From: Flavimaribacter sediminis
GTDB taxonomy: Bacteria; Pseudomonadota; Alphaproteobacteria; Rhizobiales; Rhizobiaceae
Direction: 5' to 3'
Assembly: GCF_019492055.1 (NCBI RefSeq)
Contig: NZ_JAICBX010000002.1
Location: forward strand, 434,001-498,000
Length of the DNA: 64,000 nt
Shown piece after piece: positions 35,449-43,711 of the stretch; position 1 is the stretch's first letter; every line of letters begins with the position of its first letter. A program made the translations under genes and the position numbers. The notes beneath the pieces are model-generated. The model worked only from the letters and a program-made list of their open reading frames with translations, searched no databases and was not told the DNA's origin.

Positions 35449-36026
35449 TCTTGCTGTTGAAACGTCTCGGCAAGATTGGGATCGAATTCACCATCGGTCA
35501 ATATGAAGGCCATGCGGCAAATCTCGTCCGTGCGGTTTGTCCAGGCATGAATGGTGCCGCGCTGGACGACGACGTCTCCCTGCTTGAGATGCACTTCACT
35601 GTCGTCCAGCAGCAGAAAGATCTCACCGGACAACACGATGCCGTAATCGATCGATTCGGTTCTGTGCATGAGCGGGTGACGGCCAGCCTTGTGGTGCTCG
35701 GCGTTTTCTTCGAGCCCCACTGCCGAGAACAGCTTCTTTGCCTGCTCCTTGTCGAGTTGCGGTCCATCGGGGCCTTCCGGCGGCATGTCAACGATGCGGA
35801 TCACCGTTCCGTTCTTTGGCGGCGCCGTTCCATTGTGCAGAAGGGTCGGTTCGTCGAATTCCGGAAGGATTGTTGTCGGCGTTTCGCTGGTGTTCCAGAT
35901 TTCGAAGAAGGCGAGCCCCTCCTGCATCGGGCTGGTCGTCACCACCGGCGGATCACCATCCGTCAGCACGATCGCCTTGCCGTTCTCGTCATGCCCCGTG
36001 ACGACTCGTCTGACTGGTCTGTTCAT
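35445..36026 (-). CDS. Cupin domain protein
   Basis: 193 residues. The C-terminal half has the cupin metal motifs: LMHRTESIDYGIVLSGEIFL (motif 1 variant) and DVVVQRGTIHAWTNRT (motif 2). The N-terminal half is family specific (KAIVLTDGDPPVVTTSP). Such proteins occur beside DenD-like and FAH genes and may be isomerases or sensors; no activity can be assigned. It overlaps both neighbours by 4 bp. Confidence 0.82.
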   Translation of the reverse strand: MNRPVRRVVTGHDENGKAIVLTDGDPPVVTTSPMQEGLAFFEIWNTSETPTTILPEFDEPTLLHNGTAPPKNGTVIRIVDMPPEGPDGPQLDKEQAKKLFSAVGLEENAEHHKAGRHPLMHRTESIDYGIVLSGEIFLLLDDSEVHLKQGDVVVQRGTIHAWTNRTDEICRMAFILTDGEFDPNLAETFQQQD

Positions 36027-37006
36027 GCGACTGCTCCCGTATTCGCCGTATTGGTGGATTCCAGATCGAGCGCGCGCGACACCAGGTCGGCTGCAGCGCC
36101 GTCATGGACAAAACCGGCGGCGTCGGCGATCGGCGTCTCGATCGGCGGGTAGGCGCCGAACTGCGCTACCAGCGCCGCATCCGGTTCGTAACGGACCAGA
36201 TCGCGCACCGAAGGGCCGAAATGTTCGACCACGCCTTCGATCAGTTCATCCATTGTAAGATGCAGCGCCGGCAGATTGAAACCGCGGCGACCGCCGAGCG
36301 CCTCGCCAGAAACTGTCGCCGCGTGGACAAGATTGTCCACACAGCGACGCCGCGACATGAACCATGACGCCGCCGTACGTGACACCGGACAGGTAAAGGT
36401 TTTCCCGGCAGCAAGCGCATGCAGAATGTCGCTCATGTAGGCTGAAAGATGCCCGCCGGGCTGGCGCGGCCGGGCAATGATTCCCGGAAGGCGCACCGCA
36501 ACACCGTCGACAAGTTCCCGCCGTGCAAAGTCTGCAAGCAAGTATTCCATCATCAGTTTCTGGGCGCCGTAGCTCATGGTGGGCAGCGGCAGCGTCGCGT
36601 CGTCGACCCTGTCCCTCGGCAGAGGCACGCCAAACACGCCGATACTCGACGAAAACACCAGTCGCGCCGGACTGTCTTGCGCGGCGACAGCGGCGAACAG
36701 GGCGGCCGTCGCTTCTACATTGACGGACCAGCCGAGATCGTAATCGCGCGCTGCGGCGCCGCCAGGCACGGCGGCCAGATGAAAGATCACATCGCAGGGC
36801 TTTTCGACAATGCTCTGCTGCACCGACGCATCGCGAATGTCGCCTTCCAGCACCATGACCCCTTCGGGTGCGCCGGAAACTACGGAATCGACAGCAACGA
36901 GTTCGGTAATCCCCGGTTTGTCCGGTGAAAGCCCGCCGCTGGTCGCCAGCCGCTCCACAAGAGCGGATCCGACGAAACCGCCGGCTCCCGTTATGACGAC
37001 CCGCAT
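36023..37006 (-). CDS. NAD-dependent epimerase/dehydratase, D-erythronate dehydrogenase (DenD)-like
   Basis: 327 residues. Extended-SDR cofactor motif VVITGAGGFVGSALVERLA, VIFHLAAVPGGAAARDYDLG, and catalytic SYGAQKLMMEY. The VPGG and RLPGIIARPRQPGGHLSAYM stretches resemble the DenD group, which oxidises D-erythronate at C2. It is the first gene of the minus-strand operon, with GGGGAGAAGGAC before the ATG and a GntR-type palindrome 25 bp upstream. A substrate other than erythronate is possible. Confidence 0.8.
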   Translation of the reverse strand: MRVVITGAGGFVGSALVERLATSGGLSPDKPGITELVAVDSVVSGAPEGVMVLEGDIRDASVQQSIVEKPCDVIFHLAAVPGGAAARDYDLGWSVNVEATAALFAAVAAQDSPARLVFSSSIGVFGVPLPRDRVDDATLPLPTMSYGAQKLMMEYLLADFARRELVDGVAVRLPGIIARPRQPGGHLSAYMSDILHALAAGKTFTCPVSRTAASWFMSRRRCVDNLVHAATVSGEALGGRRGFNLPALHLTMDELIEGVVEHFGPSVRDLVRYEPDAALVAQFGAYPPIETPIADAAGFVHDGAAADLVSRALDLESTNTANTGAVA

Positions 37007-37031
37007 GTCCTTCTCCCCGGCCGTTCACAAA

Positions 37032-37047
37032 TTGGTTGGTTGACCAA
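37032..37047. promoter_or_regulatory. GntR-type operator candidate upstream of the DenD-like gene
   Basis: The site TTGGTTGGTTGACCAA shares the TTGGT-N6-ACCAA form with 31087-31102 and lies 25 bp before the ATG of the minus-strand operon. A weaker relative, TTGGTCGACTGACTGA, is at 37135-37150. Confidence 0.6.
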
Positions 37048-37134
37048 ATAATGAATTGCGCCATGGCTGTCAAACGCGATCGCGAAGCCGGTGGAACGCG
37101 TTTTGCCGATTGCGTGAAAGGCCCCCTGACAATA

Positions 37135-37150
37135 TTGGTCGACTGACTGA
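37135..37150. promoter_or_regulatory. Weak third copy of the GntR-type site
   Basis: TTGGTCGACTGACTGA agrees with the consensus TTGGTYGRTYRACCAA at 13 of 16 positions. It lies about 90 bp further upstream of the operon than the main site, a spacing that could allow looping or an auxiliary operator. Confidence 0.35.
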
Positions 37151-37551
37151 GCAGTAGCCGCCGACCTGTTGCCGGGGGGGCATATGATGTTCAAGCCGCC
37201 TTCGGGAACTTGCGTTTCAGGCCCTTTCGACAACGGCAGGACCAGTCGCCTTGCCCGAAATTTCAATCCGCTTTGGAGTGGAATTTACGGCGCATTGCGC
37301 CGTCGGGACTGATCATTTAACCAGATTAGCAACCGCCGAGCGCGGCATGATTACCACAACCAGAGATTTATTAACATTAAGCCGCGCCTTATGGCTTGGC
37401 TTGTACAGTTTTTTTAAGATATTTATCTTAGAAAGAACTATACAAAGCATGTTTTTGAAACAACCGGTGGAAAATTTGCCTGCAAAACAACTTTCAGGCC
37501 GAACATTCAACACCACGACCAACTGTAGCCCCACTGCATCGAGCGAACGAA

Positions 37552-39015
37552 GTGAATACTGTTTTCGACAATGAGCAAATTTTCGAACTCGCGCCCATCG
37601 CCATGTGGGTCGAGGATTTCAGCGGGGTCAAAGCTCTCTTCGATCGCTGGCGCGCCGAGGGGGTCACGGATCTCCGGTCGTATCTCAGGAGCGACCCGGA
37701 TCGCGTCGCAGCCTGCTCGCAGGCCATCCGCGTGCTTCAGGTCAACCGCAGAACGCTCGAACTCTTCGAGGCAGAGGACATGGAGCACCTCGTCGCCAAT
37801 CTGGATTCCGTGTTCCGCGACGAAATGCTGACCACTCATATCGAGGAACTGGCGCAGCTCTGGGACGGAAAACTGGAATTTTCAAGCAACGCCGTCAATT
37901 ACACGCTGAGCGGGAAGCGCCTTGATATCCAGCTCCACGGTTCGGTTCTGCCTGGTCATGAAGAAACGCTCGAGCGCCTGCTTCTGACGACTTCAGACGT
38001 CACCGAGCGCGAAGAACACCGGCGGCGGGAGCAAGCCCAGCGCCGCTACTCGGAAGGCATTTTCGAACATTCGCCGGTTTCGCTCTGGGTCGAGAATTTC
38101 AGCGCAATCAAGGTTCTCCTTGAAAGCATCCGCGACCGCGGCATCACCGATCTGCGGGTATTCACCGACGTTCATCCGGAATTCGTACGTCAATGCATGA
38201 GCGAGATCCGCGTCATCGAGGTCAACAACGCCACGCTCGACCTGTTCAGGGCTCCAGATCGCCGCACCTTGCTCCATCGTCAGCAGGAGATTTTCCGCGA
38301 TGACATGGAAAAGTGCTTCCGCGAACAGCTGATCGAACTGTGGGAAGGCAGGCTCCAGCACAGTCGTGAAGTGGTGAACTATGCGCTCGACGGGTCCGAA
38401 CGCCACGTGCTGCTGCAGTTTTCCGTCTTTCCGGGACACGAGAACGACTGGTCTCTGGTGCTCGTTTCGCTGACCGACATCACGGCGCGCAAGAAAGCCG
38501 AGGCCTATCTCGAATATCTCGGAAAGCACGATGTGCTGACGAAACTCTACAACAGGGCGTTCTACACCGAGGAGCTCAACCGGCTCGAGCGCAAGCAGTT
38601 GCGGCCGGTGGGCGTCATCATCATCGACATGAACGGCCTGAAGGAAACCAATGACTCACTCGGACACGACGCCGGCGACAATCTGCTGCGCCGGGTAGGC
38701 GAAGTCATGAACGCCACCGTCTCCAAGCCCAACTGCGCGGCCAGAATCGGCGGCGACGAGTTCGTCATCCTCATGCCGGGCTGTGGCTGGATGGAGATCA
38801 ATGTCATGATCGATGACTTCCAGAAGCTTTTGAAAACCAACAACCAGTTCTACTCCGAAGCCCGTATCGAGGTTTCGCTGGGCGCAGCCGTAAGCGAAGT
38901 CGGCGAATCCATGGAATCCGTGGTCCGCAGGGCCGATCTGAAGATGTTCGAGCAGAAACAGGAATTCTACGCCAGGAAACGCAAGCTCCTGCAAAAGCAA
39001 AGCACCGTGGCGTAG
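37552..39015 (+). CDS. Diguanylate cyclase with two tandem PAS-like sensor repeats
   Basis: 487 residues from GTG 37552. Residues 11-150 and 171-310 are two copies of one sensor module with an exact 160-residue offset (LAPIAMWVEDFSGVKALF and HSPVSLWVENFSAIKVLL; GVTDLR and GITDLR; NYTLSG and NYALDG). The GGDEF domain follows: HDVLTKLYNRAFY, MNGLKETNDSLGHDAGD and active-site RIGGDEF (GGDEF at 400-404), all intact. No RxxD inhibitory site lies before it. No membrane segment, so it senses a cytoplasmic signal and makes cyclic di-GMP. The start is uncertain because no strong ribosome-binding site is visible. Confidence 0.9.
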   Translation: MNTVFDNEQIFELAPIAMWVEDFSGVKALFDRWRAEGVTDLRSYLRSDPDRVAACSQAIRVLQVNRRTLELFEAEDMEHLVANLDSVFRDEMLTTHIEELAQLWDGKLEFSSNAVNYTLSGKRLDIQLHGSVLPGHEETLERLLLTTSDVTEREEHRRREQAQRRYSEGIFEHSPVSLWVENFSAIKVLLESIRDRGITDLRVFTDVHPEFVRQCMSEIRVIEVNNATLDLFRAPDRRTLLHRQQEIFRDDMEKCFREQLIELWEGRLQHSREVVNYALDGSERHVLLQFSVFPGHENDWSLVLVSLTDITARKKAEAYLEYLGKHDVLTKLYNRAFYTEELNRLERKQLRPVGVIIIDMNGLKETNDSLGHDAGDNLLRRVGEVMNATVSKPNCAARIGGDEFVILMPGCGWMEINVMIDDFQKLLKTNNQFYSEARIEVSLGAAVSEVGESMESVVRRADLKMFEQKQEFYARKRKLLQKQSTVA

Positions 39016-39094
39016 CGGCGCTCACAACGGACAGAACCGGCGGCTTTCGGACAGAAACGTCCGTCTCAAACGATAAAGCAATAATGGGAAGACC

Positions 39095-39112
39095 GCCGCT
39101 GTTTCCAGCGGC
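39095..39112. terminator. Small hairpin between convergent genes
   Basis: Stem GCCGCTG/CAGCGGC with a TTTC loop in the 111-bp gap between the GGDEF gene and the convergent binding-protein gene. There is no clean T-run, so function as a terminator is uncertain. Confidence 0.35.
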
Positions 39113-39126
39113 AGTCCAGGCTTTCT

Positions 39127-40236
39127 TCAGATGTTGCAGGCTTTGGCGTCGGCTTCGATCGCGGCCTTGTCAAAATCATTTATGTCTTTCCAGAATTCAA
39201 TTCCTCCCGGAATGACGACCGTTTCCGGATCGATTTCGTTCGACAGGATGCCGGCCTCGAGAAGGAAATCCTGATAGTCGCCCATTGCGTCAACGCTGAC
39301 GCCGGCCACGACGCCTTCGGGATTGAGCGCAACGGCGTTTTCCTGGTCCCTCAGCAATACGGAAATCATGGCGAGATCGTTGGCCGCGGCCGTTTCTTCG
39401 TCGACGCCGGACGGTTTTGAATCCGGATAGAATTTCCACACCGCCTGCCGGGCGCAGTCGGGGTTTGCCGCAGCGAACACCATGGCCTTGGCGATGCCAC
39501 GGCTGACGCCGGTCACCATTTCAGGATCCTCATCGATTTTCCTCTGGCTGGTCGCAAAGGAATAATCGGGCAGAGTCGCCCATTTCGGATCTTTCAATAT
39601 GGTCAAATCGGGGTCTCTGTTCTGGAAACCCACAAGAGCGGATGACCAGTACATCAGCCCCTGGACCTGGTCATTCTGCAGAGCGATCAAAGGCTGTGCG
39701 CCTACCCCGGTCGCGACAAGCGTCAGATCGTCGGGATCAAGACCGTTATCCCGTGCGAAAGCCTTCGCAAGAAGCACGCTGTTGCCGGAAACCGTGACCA
39801 CGCCGATCTTCTTGCCCTTCAGATCCTGGGCGGTTTTAATCGGACCGTCCGATTTTACGGCAATGCCCCATCCAAGGGAAAAGTTGGTTATCAAGGACCG
39901 CAACGGGATATTGTGCTGGCTATTGGCCTGAATGATGACCGAGGCGGACATCTGACCGAAATCGATATTGTTTACGGCGAGTTGTTGGGCTGCTTCGGAT
40001 GACCCGCTGATCGGGAAAACATCAGCTTCGTAGCCTTCCTCTTCCCAGTAGCCGAGCGGCCCCGGCAGAAGCAGCGAGAAGTAGCTGATGTCAAGGAAGT
40101 TGGTGCCGCTGACGGCGATCTTCACTTTCTGCAGATCGTCCTGTGCGAACGCGTCCACGGCGGCTGGAATGGCGGATAGCGTCGCGAGCGCGATCACCCC
40201 TGCCCTCAACGATTTCACGATGGTTCTGGTATGCAT
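39127..40236 (-). CDS. ABC transporter substrate-binding protein, NMT1/SsuA type
   Basis: 369 residues from ATG 40236 (GAAGGGGAA upstream). Sec signal peptide ending near AVDAFAQDD. The mature protein has the NMT1/THI5-like pattern: LLPGPLGYWEEEGYEADVFP, AAQQLAVNNIDFGQMSASV, and DLKGKKIGVVTVSGNSVLLAKAF. Relatives bind aliphatic sulfonates, taurine, nitrate or pyrimidine precursors. It is the last gene of a long minus-strand operon that also encodes flavin-dependent oxygenase components, so its ligand is likely the oxygenase substrate (inference). Confidence 0.85.
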   Translation of the reverse strand: MHTRTIVKSLRAGVIALATLSAIPAAVDAFAQDDLQKVKIAVSGTNFLDISYFSLLLPGPLGYWEEEGYEADVFPISGSSEAAQQLAVNNIDFGQMSASVIIQANSQHNIPLRSLITNFSLGWGIAVKSDGPIKTAQDLKGKKIGVVTVSGNSVLLAKAFARDNGLDPDDLTLVATGVGAQPLIALQNDQVQGLMYWSSALVGFQNRDPDLTILKDPKWATLPDYSFATSQRKIDEDPEMVTGVSRGIAKAMVFAAANPDCARQAVWKFYPDSKPSGVDEETAAANDLAMISVLLRDQENAVALNPEGVVAGVSVDAMGDYQDFLLEAGILSNEIDPETVVIPGGIEFWKDINDFDKAAIEADAKACNI

Positions 40237-40273
40237 GCAATTCCCCTTCTTTCTTTCCAGTTTGGTTGATTTT

Positions 40274-41098
40274 TCACGTTGCCTCATTGGCAAGCACTCC
40301 CTCCCGCTCCGCCCAAAAAATCGTAATATTCCTCAGAACATGAATAATCCTGTGTAGAATTATTCCAATTGCAGAAAGTACAAATATGATTGCGAAACTG
40401 CCTGCAGTATCCATTGAAAAGTTTTTCTGTAGAAGCAAATTGCCTAGACCAGCCTGAGAGCCGATAAATTCTCCAACTATTGCGCCAATGACAGCAAGAA
40501 CTACACCTATATCCAACCCTGCAAAAATATAAGGCAGCGCCGTTTGCAGTTTAACCATGCGAAATATTTGCCATCGAGTGGCGGTGAAAGACTGCAACAT
40601 TTCGATTTGCTGACGGGAGGCCGCATTCATCCCGGCGATGCAGTTGACGACAACCGGAAAAAACACAATCAAGGCCGTGATGACGACCTTCGACATCAAG
40701 CCGTAGCCGAACCAGATGATGATCATTGGCGCGATCGCCACTTTCGGCACCGTCTGAAGCGCCACGACATAGGGATAGACGATCTTCTCCAGCAGCTTCC
40801 ACTGTCCGATCGTCACCCCGATAACCAGACCGATCAGCGCACCGACCACGAAACCGGCGAGGATTTCCCACAGCGTAACGCCAATATGGTAGTAGAAGCT
40901 CTGTGTCCCGAGGTTCTTCACGAGGGACGCAGCGACGGCCGATGGAGTCGGGATGATCAGGCTAGGAATGCCAAATCCACGAACGATGGCTTCCCAGGCG
41001 ATGATCAGTACAGCGAACAGGAGAACCGAGAGCCCGGTCTCATGGCTGTAACCGATTTTCCTGGATTTTCGACCCGGTTGGCGAACGTCTTGTGTCAT
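40274..41098 (-). CDS. ABC transporter permease, SsuC/TauC type
   Basis: 274 residues with six hydrophobic segments and the EAA loop NAASRQQIEMLQSFTATRWQ. SLIIPTPSAVAASL and VALQTVPKVAIAPMIIIWFGYG are subfamily signatures. The ATG overlaps the ATPase stop by 4 bp. The 3' part of the gene (about 40300-40560) is much AT-richer than the 5' part and the neighbours, suggesting recombination with a foreign allele, although the reading frame stays intact. Confidence 0.87.
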   Translation of the reverse strand: MTQDVRQPGRKSRKIGYSHETGLSVLLFAVLIIAWEAIVRGFGIPSLIIPTPSAVAASLVKNLGTQSFYYHIGVTLWEILAGFVVGALIGLVIGVTIGQWKLLEKIVYPYVVALQTVPKVAIAPMIIIWFGYGLMSKVVITALIVFFPVVVNCIAGMNAASRQQIEMLQSFTATRWQIFRMVKLQTALPYIFAGLDIGVVLAVIGAIVGEFIGSQAGLGNLLLQKNFSMDTAGSFAIIFVLSAIGIILHRIIHVLRNITIFWAEREGVLANEAT

Positions 41099-41934
41099 GA
41101 GTCCACCCCCCGGGCGCCGAAATGACCGCGCACCCGCCTGACGTATTCTCCGAACAGATCCGAGTTGATGATATCGATGTCGCGCGGCCGCGGCAGATCG
41201 ACATCGATTATCTCGGTGATCCGTCCGGGCCTCGGGCTCATGACGACGATGCGATCGGCGAGAAAAACCGCCTCGGCGATGCTGTGCGTGATCAGGAGTA
41301 TTGTCTTCTTTTTTTCAGCCCAGATGTCGAGCAGTTCCAGATTCATCTGCTCCCGGGTCATGGCGTCGAGCGCCCCAAAGGGTTCGTCCATGAGGAGAAA
41401 GTCAGGATCGTGCACGAGGGCGCGGGCTATTCCCACGCGTTGCTGCATGCCGCCCGAAAGCTCCTTGGGATATTTCTGACCGAACCCGTCGAGGCCGACC
41501 AACTTCAGCAATTGCTTCGCGGCCAATGAGAATCTGTCCCGGTCCAGCCCCTGTATTTCGACCGGCACCATCACGTTCTGAAAAATATTGCGCCAGGGCA
41601 GCAACAGCGGTTCCTGAAAGACGACTCCCAGTTTCCTGCTGGGACCGTCGATCGGGCTCCCATTCACAAGAATGCTGCCGGAAGATTTTTCCAGTATGCC
41701 AGCCAGCATCTTGAGCAGTGTCGTCTTCCCGCATCCACTCGGCCCGACCACGGTCACAAACTCGCCCTGAGCTATTTCCAGATTGACGTCAGACAGCGCA
41801 TAGATCGGCTCGCCTTCCAGGGTGGCGTAAGTCTTGTTGAGATTGGTTATCGATATCACCGCGGATTCCACATTATTGGGTTGCGAGCCTTCTGCCGGCA
41901 ATTGCCCTGCCCGAAAGTCCGGCCGCCATTTCAA
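41095..41934 (-). CDS. ABC transporter ATP-binding protein, SsuB/TauB type
   Basis: 279 residues as written from ATG 41934. A GTG at 41871 (reading VESAVISITNLNKTY) is closer to the usual family start. Walker A GPSGCGKTT, signature LSGGMQQRVGIARAL, Walker B FLLMDEPFGALD and switch LITHSIAEAVFLADR. C-terminal YVRRVRGHFG tail. It powers the SsuC-like permease encoded next, with which it overlaps by 4 bp. Confidence 0.88.
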   Translation of the reverse strand: MKWRPDFRAGQLPAEGSQPNNVESAVISITNLNKTYATLEGEPIYALSDVNLEIAQGEFVTVVGPSGCGKTTLLKMLAGILEKSSGSILVNGSPIDGPSRKLGVVFQEPLLLPWRNIFQNVMVPVEIQGLDRDRFSLAAKQLLKLVGLDGFGQKYPKELSGGMQQRVGIARALVHDPDFLLMDEPFGALDAMTREQMNLELLDIWAEKKKTILLITHSIAEAVFLADRIVVMSPRPGRITEIIDVDLPRPRDIDIINSDLFGEYVRRVRGHFGARGVDS

Positions 41935-42015
41935 GCTCGAAGATGCAATTCAGCAGACCAAGGGACGCATATCCGAGTGATTTCGGCGGCCGTGCGCGCG
42001 ATCCGTTCATGGCGC

Positions 42016-42570
42016 TCAATGCTGCATCCCCTTCTGCAGACCACGCAGTTGTGGCAACATTTCCGCAACAGCGGCAACGCGTCTCAGATCAGCGGCGTAT
42101 TGTTCGGCTGCGTCTTTCACGATCTCTTCCATGCGATCCATCTGGCCAATAACGAAGTAGAAGCCGCGACCCGGTATAACCGCTCCGAGTTCGACCAGAA
42201 GCGGCGCCAGATTGACCGTGGGGCCCATCGCGTGGGCGTGATCTGCGCCGGTCAAAAGCGGGATCGCAACCAAGCCCGAGAGTCCGTTCGCCGGATACCG
42301 GTCCAAGAATACCTTTAGCAGTCCGGAATAGGTCGCCTTGTAGGTTGGAGACGCGAAGATCACCAGGTCACTGTCAGCGACACGGGCGTTGACCGCGTCC
42401 ATCTTTGCGCTTGGCCATTCGAGGATCTCGTCCCGGTAGTCAGCGAGATCGATTACTTCGGCGCCCTGTGACAAGGGGCCGAATAACTCCGTGGCCAGAG
42501 TTTTGGCGACCTTGAGAGTACGCGATCGGGGCTTGGGGTTTCCGACAACAATAGACAGTTTCAAAGTCAT
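42016..42570 (-). CDS. NADPH-dependent FMN reductase (first paralogue)
   Basis: 184 residues from ATG 42570, which overlaps the oxygenase stop by 4 bp. Flavodoxin-like: VVGNPKPRSRTLKVAKTLA for the FMN phosphate, FASPTYKATYSGLLKVFLDR, then GLSGLVAIPLLTGA. SsuE/MsuE-type enzymes supply reduced FMN to flavin-dependent monooxygenases. A close paralogue, about three quarters identical by eye, is encoded at 44789. Confidence 0.86.
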   Translation of the reverse strand: MTLKLSIVVGNPKPRSRTLKVAKTLATELFGPLSQGAEVIDLADYRDEILEWPSAKMDAVNARVADSDLVIFASPTYKATYSGLLKVFLDRYPANGLSGLVAIPLLTGADHAHAMGPTVNLAPLLVELGAVIPGRGFYFVIGQMDRMEEIVKDAAEQYAADLRRVAAVAEMLPQLRGLQKGMQH

Positions 42571-43673
42571 TGCGCAGTTACCCTGCACGTCACACCGTAT
42601 TCCGACATCGGCGACAATACCTTTTCCGCAACGGCCTTGAGATCCTCTACGTAGTCAGGCACGATCAGGATCACGCCATCCAATTCACTTTCGGAAACGA
42701 TGTTGGCGATGCGCCGGCATAGCGAGTCATAGGAGCCGACGAGCGTACTGGAAGGAACTGCGGTCCTCTTTCCCTCGCCGGCCATCCGTTTCGATGCGGC
42801 GCTCACATCCTTCGCGTTGGGATTCATGTCGTATCCCAGAGCGATATCGTCGAGACACTCGACGTCCACGCCTTCGTTGAAATGATCGAGCCTGGCCTGG
42901 GCTTCTTCGTCGGTCGCCCCGGGGATCACATTGAGCAGACCATAGATTTTAAGATCCGTCTTGCCCATGTCCCTGGCCACAGCTTTGGCCTGCCTGCCAA
43001 TATCAATATATTTGCCTTCTCCCGACCCGATGAAGGCGATGTCGCAGTTTTCTGCGGCGAATCGGAAACCTCGGCCGGATGCTCCGGCGTTCGCGAGAGG
43101 CGGCAGTGTGGACGGCTTGGGGCCCATTGTCGCCTCGTTCAGTTCATAAAAATCGCCTTTGTGGGAAACGACGTCCTCTGTCCACAATCGCTTGACGACC
43201 TTTATCCACTCATCGGCGAGATCGTAGCGTTCGTCGTGGCTCAATCCGTCCCGCCAAAGTCCGACATGGGACAAATCCAGGTAGCTTGATCCGGTCACCA
43301 GGTTGAGCCCGACCCGCCCTGGCGATATCTGATCGAGCGTCGTCATCATCTTGGCTATGATCGCCGGTTCATAGACGGTCATGTGAATTGTCCCGAAGAC
43401 ACCGATGCGGGATGTCGCTTGCAGCAAGGCCGCTGACGTCGTCATCGATTCAAGCGAACGCATCCAGTGTTCCGAAGGTCCCTTGCGGCCACGCCAGATG
43501 CCCGGGCTCAGCACAAAATCGAAGCCAAGCGCTTCGGCGCCGCGGACGACTTCAAGCACACGGCGGAATGAACCATCTTCGACCGCCGGCGAATTCACCG
43601 AGTGGATCCAGCCATGATTGCCAACCGGTATGAAAACACCGACATCGATCACCTTCTTCAATTCAGTCTCCAA
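42567..43673 (-). CDS. LLM-class flavin-dependent monooxygenase, RutA-like
   Basis: 368 residues as written from TTG 43673; GTG 43652 is an alternative and no ATG fits. Luciferase-like TIM barrel: GVFIPVGNHGWIHSVNSPA, HWMRSLESMTTSAALLQATS, ISPGRVGLNLVTGSSYLDLS and TLVGSYDSLCRRIANIV. This pattern (VPIGNNGW, GVNLVTGW, GTLVGSY) is that of RutA, the oxygenase that opens the uracil ring, rather than SsuD. It requires reduced FMN from the adjoining reductases. The substrate may be a pyrimidine-like heterocycle (inference). Confidence 0.8.
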   Translation of the reverse strand: METELKKVIDVGVFIPVGNHGWIHSVNSPAVEDGSFRRVLEVVRGAEALGFDFVLSPGIWRGRKGPSEHWMRSLESMTTSAALLQATSRIGVFGTIHMTVYEPAIIAKMMTTLDQISPGRVGLNLVTGSSYLDLSHVGLWRDGLSHDERYDLADEWIKVVKRLWTEDVVSHKGDFYELNEATMGPKPSTLPPLANAGASGRGFRFAAENCDIAFIGSGEGKYIDIGRQAKAVARDMGKTDLKIYGLLNVIPGATDEEAQARLDHFNEGVDVECLDDIALGYDMNPNAKDVSAASKRMAGEGKRTAVPSSTLVGSYDSLCRRIANIVSESELDGVILIVPDYVEDLKAVAEKVLSPMSEYGVTCRVTAQ

Positions 43674-43711
43674 TTTTTCAAGGACCTCGCTATTCCTGGC
43701 CAGCTTCCGGT

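Larger units (their letters stand above)
37007..37551. other. Divergent intergenic region, DenD-like operon / GGDEF gene
   Basis: 545 bp. The left part contains the operator candidates. The right part (about 37310-37540) is clearly AT-richer and should hold the promoter of the diguanylate cyclase gene. No small gene was recognised. Confidence 0.5.
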
